Shown here: one piece after another, positions 30,212 to 36,101 of the stretch | Position numbering within the stretch: the first letter of the stretch is position 1 | Layout: every line of letters begins with the position of its first letter | Notes under the pieces: generated by a model | Told to the model about the DNA's origin: nothing | Databases searched by the model: none | What the model saw: only the letters and a program-made list of their open reading frames with translations | Made by a program: the position numbers and the translations under genes | From: Prevotella sp. | GTDB taxonomy: Bacteria > Bacteroidota > Bacteroidia > Bacteroidales > Bacteroidaceae | DNA: 36,101 nt | NCBI GenBank assembly: GCA_017395215.1 | Contig: JAFPVW010000135.1 | Location: forward strand, 1-36,101 | Direction: 5' to 3'

Positions 30212-30930
30212 CGACAACCGCTGTTATCATGGCTGCGGGCCTGGGCACCCGCTTTGGCAGCATGACCGAGGCCCGTCCCAAAGGATTCATCGAGGTGGGC
30301 GGTAAGGCGATGGTCGTGCGCTCCGTCGAGACACTCGTCGACTGTGGCATCAAGCGCATCGTCATCGGCACGGGCTACCAGCACGAGGCCTACGAGGAGT
30401 TAGCCCGCCAGTTTCCGCAGATAGAGTGCTGCTTCAGCCCTCGCTATGCCGAGACCAACAGCATGTATACCTTGTACAACTGCCGGTCGCTGATAGGCGA
30501 AGACGAGGATTTCCTGCTTCTGGAGAGCGACCTGGTGTACGAGAAAAGAGCCATAACGGCCCTCATGGAGTGCCCACACCCCGACGTTATGCTCATCACG
30601 CCCGTCACGAAATTCCAGGACCAGTATTACGTGGAGTCCGACGACGACGGCATCCTCACCAACTGCTCAACCAACAAGGATGAGCTGAAGGCCAAGGGCG
30701 AACTGGTGGGCATACATAAGTTGTCGGCCAGCTTCTACCGAGTCATGTGCGACGACTATTCCAGAAAGTCTGACCAGCTGCCCAAGCTGGGCTACGAATA
30801 CCAGCTGCTCCACATGTCGCAGGCGTTGCGCCCCGTCCACGTGCTCTGCGAGGAGGGACTGAAATGGTATGAGATTGACGACATGGACGACCTGAAGTTT
30901 GCAGAAGAAAACATCATTCAATATCTATGA
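30208..30930 (+). CDS. LicC/PntC-like nucleotidyltransferase, predicted CTP:2-aminoethylphosphonate cytidylyltransferase (240 aa)
   Basis: The fold is that of sugar-nucleotide/LicC-type nucleotidyltransferases: AVIMAAGLGTRFGSMTEARP followed by KGFIEVGGKAM (about 5-35), TGYQHEAYEELARQF, YAETNSMYTLYNCRSL and the metal-binding ESDLVYEK (about 110). LicC activates phosphocholine as CDP-choline; the homologous PntC enzymes make CMP-AEP from 2-aminoethylphosphonate. Its place between the decarboxylase and AEP transaminase genes, with a LicD gene downstream, makes CMP-AEP the best prediction. Activation of phosphocholine is the alternative, but no choline kinase (LicA) gene is visible. It has ATGA overlaps at both ends. 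Confidence 0.85.
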   Translation: MTTTAVIMAAGLGTRFGSMTEARPKGFIEVGGKAMVVRSVETLVDCGIKRIVIGTGYQHEAYEELARQFPQIECCFSPRYAETNSMYTLYNCRSLIGEDEDFLLLESDLVYEKRAITALMECPHPDVMLITPVTKFQDQYYVESDDDGILTNCSTNKDELKAKGELVGIHKLSASFYRVMCDDYSRKSDQLPKLGYEYQLLHMSQALRPVHVLCEEGLKWYEIDDMDDLKFAEENIIQYL

Positions 30931-32054
30931 CTATCAAAAGAAACGTTTTGCTGAATCCGGGACCAGCTACCACCACCGACACGGTGAAGATGGCACAGGT
31001 GGTGCCCGACATCTGTCCCCGCGAGAAAGAGTTTGCCGGCATGATGAAGCAGCTGCGCGCCGACCTGCTGCGCGTGGCCCACGCTCCCGCTGAAAAATAC
31101 ACGTCGGTGCTGTTCTGCGGCTCGGGGACCATCAACATCGACATCTGCCTGAACTCCCTGCTGCCTGCCGGGAAGAAGGTGCTGGTAGTGAACAACGGCG
31201 CCTACAGCTCGCGCGCCGTCGAGGTGTGCCAGTATTACGGCCTGCCACACGTCGACCTGAAGTCGTCGGTCTTCGAGCTGCCTGACCTCAATGCCGTCGA
31301 GCAGGCTCTCAGCGGAAACCCCGACGTGGCCGTGGTCTACACGACGCACCACGAAACAGGAACGGGCATACTGAACCCCATACGCCAGATAGGAGAGATG
31401 GCTCACCGCCACGGCGCCGTCTTCGTGGTCGACACCACCTCGTCGCTTGGAATGATTCCCTTCGACATGGAGCGCGACAACGTCGACTTCTGCATGGCCT
31501 CGGCCCAGAAGGGGATCATGGCCATGGCTGGACTGTCGTTCATCATTGGCAACGAGGCCGAAATCCGCAAGAGCAAGGACTACCCCAGACGCTCCTACTA
31601 CTGCAACCTCTTCCTGCAGTACGACTTCTTCGAGCGAACGGGCGAGATGCACTTCACGCCTCCCGTGCAGACTATCTATGCCACCATACAGGCCCTGAAA
31701 GAGTACTTCGAGGTGGGCGAGGCCGAGAAGTTCGCACGCCACCGCCGCGTCATCGACGCCATCCACAACGGACTGGCCGCGATGGGGCTGCGCGAGGCCA
31801 TCCGTCGCGACATTCAGTCGGGACTCGTGGCCAGCGTCCTCTATCCCGACGACGAGCACTGGAACTTCGAGCGCGTACACGACTACTGCTACGAGCGCGG
31901 CTTCACCATCTATCCCGGCAAGATCTCCACCACAAACACCTTCCGGCTGTGTGCCCTCGGGACAATCGACGTTCCTGACATCGAGGACTTCTTCGTGGTA
32001 CTGCGCGAAGCATTCGAAAAGTACGGCATTGCCGTTCCGGCTAAATACACCTGA
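30927..32054 (+). CDS. aepZ: 2-aminoethylphosphonate aminotransferase, PLP-dependent (375 aa)
   Basis: In the biosynthetic direction this enzyme aminates phosphonoacetaldehyde to 2-aminoethylphosphonate (AEP). It belongs to the class V aminotransferase fold: LLNPGPATTTDTVKMAQ at the start, VLFCGSGTINIDICL near residue 65, VYTTHHETGTGILNP, the Asp in FVVDTTSSLGM, and the PLP Lys in SAQKGIMAMAG (about residue 195). Its homologue PhnW is used for AEP breakdown, but no phosphonatase (PhnX) or C-P lyase gene is nearby and the operon begins with PEP mutase, so synthesis is inferred. It overlaps the previous gene by ATGA. Confidence 0.93.
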   Translation: MTIKRNVLLNPGPATTTDTVKMAQVVPDICPREKEFAGMMKQLRADLLRVAHAPAEKYTSVLFCGSGTINIDICLNSLLPAGKKVLVVNNGAYSSRAVEVCQYYGLPHVDLKSSVFELPDLNAVEQALSGNPDVAVVYTTHHETGTGILNPIRQIGEMAHRHGAVFVVDTTSSLGMIPFDMERDNVDFCMASAQKGIMAMAGLSFIIGNEAEIRKSKDYPRRSYYCNLFLQYDFFERTGEMHFTPPVQTIYATIQALKEYFEVGEAEKFARHRRVIDAIHNGLAAMGLREAIRRDIQSGLVASVLYPDDEHWNFERVHDYCYERGFTIYPGKISTTNTFRLCALGTIDVPDIEDFFVVLREAFEKYGIAVPAKYT

Positions 32055-32058
32055 GACA

Positions 32059-32979
32059 ATGACAGACGGCATGAAGACTGAAATGCGCGACGGCTACCCC
32101 GTTGCACCTGAGATGAAGAAGCTGTGGGCCGTGGAGCTCGACCTACTGCGCGTGTTCCTCAGCCACTGCGAACGCCACGGACTGAAGTGCTGGGTAGAGG
32201 GCGGAACGCTGCTGGGAGCCGTGCGCCACAAGGGTTTCATCCCGTGGGACGACGACCTGGACGTGGCGATGATGCGCGACGACTACGACCGTCTGTGCCA
32301 GATAGGCAACGACGGACTGAGTGAGCCCTACTTCCTGCAGACGGCCTGGAGCGACACCGACTACCACCGAGGGCATGCCCAGCTGCGCCGCAGCGACACC
32401 GCAGCCATACGCCCCTCCGACTGTTTCCAGCCCTTCAACCAGGGTATCTTCATCGACATCTTCCCCCTCGACGCCGTCCCCGACGACCGCCAGCTGGTAC
32501 ACGACCACTGCAAGCGGTGCAAGAAACTGCTGAAATTCCTGAAAGCCAAGAACACCCACTGCATCAGCTCGGGGCGGCTGACGCTGATATTCCGCAAGCT
32601 GAAAGCCCGCTACCTGACACGAAAGAACGGTTGGCTATACTACTACAACAAGGCCGAGGACGAAATGCGCGTACTGGCGCAGTACCCCCATACGCAGGTG
32701 GCCGAACTGACCTCGTTAGGCGAGGAGCCGCGCTGGGACAAGCGCATCTTCGACAAGACCGTGATGCTGCCGTTCGAGGACATCATGGTGCCAGCCCCCT
32801 ACGACTACGATGCTTTCCTTCGCAGCTCATTCGGCCCCGACTACATGACACCGGTCAAGGCTCCAAGCGAGCATGGTTCGCTGGTCTTCGACACTGAGCA
32901 CAGCTATAAGGAGATTCTCCCGCGCTTGCAAAGGGAGTATCGCAGGTCGATGTGGAAACGCTTACTGAAAAAACTCTGA
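32059..32979 (+). CDS. LicD-family phosphotransferase (306 aa)
   Basis: LicD proteins transfer a phospho-alcohol such as phosphocholine from its nucleotide carrier to a glycan. The hallmark GGTLLGAVRHKGFIPWDDDL followed by DVAMMRDDYD (about residues 47-76) and the later FIDIFPLDAVPDD (about 131-143) are intact; these residues form the nucleotidyltransferase-type active site. The start is ATG 32059, 4 bp after the aminotransferase stop; the frame is open further upstream but only through that gene. As the last enzyme of the operon it probably moves AEP (from CMP-AEP) onto a surface polysaccharide, lipid or glycoprotein glycan. No glycosyltransferases or capsule genes lie in the window, so the acceptor is unknown. 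Confidence 0.9.
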   Translation: MTDGMKTEMRDGYPVAPEMKKLWAVELDLLRVFLSHCERHGLKCWVEGGTLLGAVRHKGFIPWDDDLDVAMMRDDYDRLCQIGNDGLSEPYFLQTAWSDTDYHRGHAQLRRSDTAAIRPSDCFQPFNQGIFIDIFPLDAVPDDRQLVHDHCKRCKKLLKFLKAKNTHCISSGRLTLIFRKLKARYLTRKNGWLYYYNKAEDEMRVLAQYPHTQVAELTSLGEEPRWDKRIFDKTVMLPFEDIMVPAPYDYDAFLRSSFGPDYMTPVKAPSEHGSLVFDTEHSYKEILPRLQREYRRSMWKRLLKKL

Positions 32980-33006
32980 CCAACGCTATAATTATCCGAC
33001 TGACCT

Positions 33007-34428
33007 ATGAAGAAGAACGCAATGAAGTACAAGTATGTTGGTTTCCTGGCCTTGCTGGGACTCATGATGCTGGCTGCCTGTGACGGCCCGAGGACAGCCG
33101 GCGGCGGTGACGAAGAAGAAGGGTATAACCCCCAGGATGCCCTGACGTTCGGACTGGTGGGCGATGTCAAGGAGGTGCGCCTTTCGGTGGCTAAACGTTC
33201 CAACCTGCTGCCCGGCGAGGACCCGTGGGTAGAGGACGACGAACTGCTGATGACCTTCGACGAGCGCGGTCGCGTCACCCTCGACCCCTATGGCAACGTG
33301 TATGTCTACAACGAGAAGGGCAGACTCGTCAAGGGTCTCTCCAAAAAGACAACGTTGACACGCGACGATGAGGGGCGTCTGGGCAATTACGACAACGAAC
33401 AGGGCCTGAACGACCGCGACATGCGCCACTTCACCTTCACGCACGACGCAAAAGGGCGCCTGCTGACGGTGGAGCAGATTTACTGGGAGGCCATTACCAC
33501 CGACTCGATGGTCTACGAGGGCAGCAAGGTCTACCCTGCGAAGACGATTACCGAGGGGCAGGCTGAAGCCGAGACCTACAAGGTGACAACCACCTATAAA
33601 TACGTCAAGACCGACGCCCACGGCAACTGGACGGAGCGCTACTGCTACTATACGGCGAAAGGCATGATAGCCGACGACGAGACCACCCGCTCTACCGATA
33701 AGGGTGAGAGTCTCGAGCGCCGCAAAATCATCTACTACTCCGACGACCCTGAGGAGGCAGAGGCCGACGAGGAAGAAGTGCCCGCCGACGTGGCCGGTAC
33801 TACTGCTACCGATGTGCGCGCCTTCGGCTTCTTGGGGTCCGTTAAGGAGTCGTTCTGCAATATGTTCGAAGCCGATGACATCGATGCCGACGAGCTGGAG
33901 AAAGGCGACCCCGTCAACAGCAACGACAGCGAGCAGGGCTACTCCTTCAACGCCGACGGTCAGATTCTTACCGAACCTTACGGTGGCGTCTATGAATACG
34001 ACAACAGGGGCCGATTCGTCAAGGGAATCACCGAGAAATCAGTCATGCGCCGCGATGCCAAGGGGCGCGTCGTCTACTACTTGCAGCAGAACGACGAGGA
34101 CGACGATGCCCGCTTTGAGAATAAGTTCACCTACGACGAACAGGACCGACTTATAAAGATTGAGCGTACGTTCTGGGAGTCGTTCTCCGTCGAGAAGTTC
34201 TCTTACGAGGGCGACAACATCTACCCCTCAAGCCGCGAGTACAGCAGCGAAGAGGAAGGCACATCGATAGAGTCGAGGACCGAATACCGCTATACGAAGT
34301 TCGACGACAAGGGCAACTGGACCAGGCGCGAACAGCGCTACCGCGGCAGCACCGCCGAGGGCGGCGAGTTGAGCCGCACCTCCTGGCGGGGCGCCATGGT
34401 TGTGGAACGGGAAATCGAATACTATTAA
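33007..34428 (+). CDS. Lipoprotein with two copies of a YD-repeat-like domain (473 aa)
   Basis: A lipoprotein signal ends LMMLAAC (Cys at about 23-24). The mature protein is a tandem duplication: unit 1 (about 43-225) begins FGLVGDVKEVRLSV and unit 2 (about 272-470) begins FGFLGSVKESFCNMF. Both then share YGxVYxYxxxGRxVKGxxxK, RRDxxGR-like and TYDxxDRLxxIExxFWE-like segments and a KFDDKGNWTxRxQRY-type end. Such GR/YD-type strands occur in many exported Bacteroidetes proteins of unknown role. An acidic linker (PEEAEADEEEVP) separates the units. Start choice lies between 33007 and 33022 (MKYKYVG). It follows licD by 27 bp, so it may be the last gene of the phosphonate operon, but nothing in its sequence links it to phosphonates. 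Confidence 0.75.
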   Translation: MKKNAMKYKYVGFLALLGLMMLAACDGPRTAGGGDEEEGYNPQDALTFGLVGDVKEVRLSVAKRSNLLPGEDPWVEDDELLMTFDERGRVTLDPYGNVYVYNEKGRLVKGLSKKTTLTRDDEGRLGNYDNEQGLNDRDMRHFTFTHDAKGRLLTVEQIYWEAITTDSMVYEGSKVYPAKTITEGQAEAETYKVTTTYKYVKTDAHGNWTERYCYYTAKGMIADDETTRSTDKGESLERRKIIYYSDDPEEAEADEEEVPADVAGTTATDVRAFGFLGSVKESFCNMFEADDIDADELEKGDPVNSNDSEQGYSFNADGQILTEPYGGVYEYDNRGRFVKGITEKSVMRRDAKGRVVYYLQQNDEDDDARFENKFTYDEQDRLIKIERTFWESFSVEKFSYEGDNIYPSSREYSSEEEGTSIESRTEYRYTKFDDKGNWTRREQRYRGSTAEGGELSRTSWRGAMVVEREIEYY

Positions 34429-34437
34429 CTCAGCGAC

Positions 34438-35592
34438 TTACTTGAAAATCTTCTGGGCAAACATCGTGAGGTAGATGCGCCAGTTGCGCCAGATGTGGCC
34501 ACCGTCGTTCTCGTAGTACTCGTAAGGGTACTTATGTTCGTCGAGATACTTGCGCAGCTCGCTGTTCATCTGCAGCAGGAAGTCCTCCTTGCCGATGGCA
34601 ATCCAGAAGAGGCGGGGCTTCGAGGCGAAGAGGCGCGCCATCTGCTCGTCAAACTTCGCGTCGTTACGCTGCATGCGGGCTGCTGCCGACTGCAGGCCGT
34701 AGTAGTCGAACGTCTCAGGATAGAGGCGTGAGATGCCGAAGGTGTGGCCGCCGCCCATCGACAGGCCGGTCACGGCACGTCCTGACCGCTTGCGGATGGT
34801 CTTGTAGTGGCTGTCCACGAAGTTGACGATATCCATGAAACTCTCCTCCATCGACGCCTTGGCGCCACGCTGGTTGAAGGCGTTGCCGTCGGGCGTGTAC
34901 ATGCCCTCGTGCCACCAGCCCGGGGCGGCGTTGCACGTCGGGTTGCCGTTAGGCATCACCACAATCATCGGCACGGCCTTGCCCTCGGCAATGAGGTTGT
35001 CCATTATCTGAGAGGCACGGCCGAGGTCGCCCCAAGCCGTCTCGTCGCCGCCGTGGCCGTGGAGCAGATACATCACGGGGAACTCCTTCTTTCCGTCATA
35101 GGCAGCGGGCAGGTAGACCGTCATGCGGCGCTGCTGACCGAGCGTCGGACTGTCGTACCAGACGCGGGCCAATGTGCCATGGGGCACGTTATTCATCTGG
35201 TAGAGGTGTCCCTTGTCGTCGTTGTCCTTCGTCACGATGAAGATATTGCTCAGCGTCGAGATGTCGCGGTTCACATAGCTGTTGGCGGGGTCGACAAAGC
35301 GCTGACCGTCAACGGAGAGGCTATACGAATACAACTCCGGTGCCAGCGGTGCAGTCGTCACGGTCCATACGCCGTTGTCCTGCTTCGTCATTTCCAGGCC
35401 CTTTGAGCGAATCTGCTCGAAGTCGCCCACGACACTCACCCTTGTCGCCGATGGGCTGAAGAAATTGAATGTTACCGTACCGTCGGCGTTCACCACGGGT
35501 GATTTCACGCGCGCCCGCTGGCCGAGGGCCTGCTGTCCGAAACTGCTGACAACAATCATGCTGCTGCAAAGTAAAGTCACAAGCCTTTTCAT
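34438..35592 (-). CDS. Exported CE1-like esterase with N-terminal E-set domain (384 aa)
   Basis: The signal peptide (about 1-19, ending VVSSFG) is followed by Gln. Residues about 28-110 form an E-set/CBM48-like domain (VTFNFFSPSATRVSVVGDFE, YSYSLSVDGQRFVDPANS). Residues about 130-384 are an esterase D/feruloyl-esterase-type alpha/beta hydrolase: VYLPAAYDGKKEFPVMYLLH then GHGGDETAW, the nucleophile elbow TGLSMGGGHT (Ser about 278), an acidic residue near GKEDFLLQM, and the C-terminal His in NDGGHIWRNW. Relatives release ferulate or acetate from plant xylan, which fits a gut or rumen polysaccharide degrader, but no xylanase gene is visible. It converges with the duplicated-domain lipoprotein gene with only 9 bp between stops. 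Confidence 0.9.
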   Translation of the reverse strand: MKRLVTLLCSSMIVVSSFGQQALGQRARVKSPVVNADGTVTFNFFSPSATRVSVVGDFEQIRSKGLEMTKQDNGVWTVTTAPLAPELYSYSLSVDGQRFVDPANSYVNRDISTLSNIFIVTKDNDDKGHLYQMNNVPHGTLARVWYDSPTLGQQRRMTVYLPAAYDGKKEFPVMYLLHGHGGDETAWGDLGRASQIMDNLIAEGKAVPMIVVMPNGNPTCNAAPGWWHEGMYTPDGNAFNQRGAKASMEESFMDIVNFVDSHYKTIRKRSGRAVTGLSMGGGHTFGISRLYPETFDYYGLQSAAARMQRNDAKFDEQMARLFASKPRLFWIAIGKEDFLLQMNSELRKYLDEHKYPYEYYENDGGHIWRNWRIYLTMFAQKIFK

Positions 35593-35666
35593 TGTCTTGA
35601 TGGGTTTAGTTATTGAATCAATGTCTGTAAAAAGGGAACGCGTTGTTCGTTCCTTTTATTGGGGAA

Positions 35667-35674
35667 CAAAGGTA
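35667..35674 (-). promoter_or_regulatory. -7 promoter box of the esterase gene
   Basis: The minus strand reads TACCTTTG, matching TAnnTTTG, 75 nt upstream of the ATG at 35592. Confidence 0.55.
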
Positions 35675-35715
35675 ACAATAATAATCCGATCAGCCAAGCT
35701 TTTTCCCAAATTTTA

Positions 35716-35741
35716 ATAAAGCGAAGTATTTCTCGCTTTAT
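35716..35741 (-). terminator. Possible terminator downstream of the histidine kinase gene
   Basis: ATAAAGCGA (35716-35724) pairs with TCGCTTTAT (35733-35741) around 8 nt. On the minus strand it is followed by a moderately T-rich run (TAAAATTTG). It lies about 170 bp past the kinase stop, so the link is uncertain. Confidence 0.4.
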
Positions 35742-35908
35742 AAAGTAGTAGTATCATTATTCACCTTCGTTATAGTCCAAAAGGATACGATGAGGTTCAA
35801 TATTGCAACTATAATTAGGTAAATGCAAGTGGCAGAATGGAAGCCAGTCTATCAATGCTAAGGAAAAACTTGGAAGACTCCAGACGCCCTCTGTAATTCC
35901 GGCTCCTT

Positions 35909-36101
35909 TCATTTATGAGTTTTCTGGATGGGAAATTGGATGGTGAAGCGAGTGAGATGGTCTTCAGGGTCTGTGAGCAGATTGAACGTGCAGTGATGAG
36001 AAGTAAGGATGTCACGGATGAGCAGAAGACCGAGGCCCTGGCCTTGGGGTTTGGTAGAGAAAAACGGAGTGAAGAGATTCTTTGCTATAGCTGGCGGGAT
36101 G
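35909..36101 (-). CDS. Sensor histidine kinase, C-terminal ATPase fragment (partial)
   Basis: The last 63 codons before a TGA (35911-35909) encode the end of a HATPase_c domain: AIAKNLFTPFFSTKPQGQ is the F box, and GQGLGLLLIRDILTSH the G2 box, followed by a closing beta strand (LTRFTIQFP). The order F box, G2 box and final strand is that of bacterial two-component sensor kinases. The sensor part, the phospho-accepting His and the N and G1 boxes lie outside the window, so the signal sensed and the partner regulator cannot be told. Confidence 0.85.
   Translation of the reverse strand, partial: IPPAIAKNLFTPFFSTKPQGQGLGLLLIRDILTSHHCTFNLLTDPEDHLTRFTIQFPIQKTHK

Larger units (their letters stand above)
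35593..35908. other. 316-bp intergenic region upstream of the esterase
   Basis: It holds the esterase promoter and a hairpin that may end the histidine kinase transcript. The rest (35742-35908) shows nothing I can support. Confidence 0.55.

Noticed and set aside
30918-32072. 384-codon minus-strand frame opposite the AEP transaminase gene.
   Set aside because: It has no recognisable motifs, and the plus-strand frame shows a full class V aminotransferase with PLP lysine.

Overview
The window looks like a chromosomal segment from a Bacteroidales bacterium, most likely Prevotella or a close Prevotellaceae relative. This rests on: TAnnTTTG-type -7 promoter boxes upstream of many genes, often with a TTTG box about 20 nt further upstream; weak or absent Shine-Dalgarno sequences; Bacteroidetes-typical families (DUF4294, ComEA-like HHH plus outer-membrane region, zinc-free sirtuin, FkpA-like lipoproteins, gamma-alpha fused KorA); and signal peptides whose cleavage site is followed by Gln, together with a glutaminyl cyclase gene. 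No rRNA, tRNA or CRISPR array was seen.

Layout. 1-1.9 kb: 5' part of ATP-dependent PEP carboxykinase (minus), a small lipoprotein and an orphan HigA-type regulator. 2-4.1 kb: a minus-strand operon of two exported cohesin-like proteins (one with a dockerin pair) and a small leader-like peptide. 4.5-7.9 kb: glutaminyl cyclase, a C26 amidotransferase/M19 dipeptidase fusion and an Lrp/AsnC regulator. 8-10.6 kb: three tandem FKBP prolyl isomerases for different compartments. 10.7-15.4 kb: sirtuin, then korA and korB (2-oxoacid:ferredoxin oxidoreductase) split by a GxxExxY nuclease-like ORF flanked by inverted repeats. 15.4-17.4 kb: short AraC regulator and a divergent DASS transporter. 17.5-23.1 kb: a complete RND efflux operon. 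23.5-25.6 kb: upp, a DUF4294 protein and a VanX-like dipeptidase. 25.7-27.7 kb: a helix-hairpin-helix/outer-membrane protein. 27.8-33 kb: a tightly overlapping phosphonate operon (PEP mutase, phosphonopyruvate decarboxylase, nucleotidyltransferase, AEP transaminase, LicD) expected to make 2-aminoethylphosphonate, activate it with CMP and attach it to a glycan. 33-36.1 kb: a duplicated-domain lipoprotein, a secreted CE1-like esterase and the 3' end of a sensor histidine kinase.

The most unusual signals are not classical genes. (1) GC-rich palindromic, REPIN-like elements sit in frame inside four otherwise conserved proteins (C26/M19 fusion, KorA, RND pump, TolC-like protein), and one abuts a stop codon. 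(2) The GxxExxY ORF between korA and korB is bounded by 29-nt near-perfect inverted repeats, and the left end is multiplied as a 34-bp tandem array; it looks like a small inserted element that would fold back in the korAB transcript. (3) Several gene junctions consist of 7- to 9-bp tandem repeats just upstream of start codons, and several intergenic gaps hold large hairpins whose arms are made of similar short repeats.
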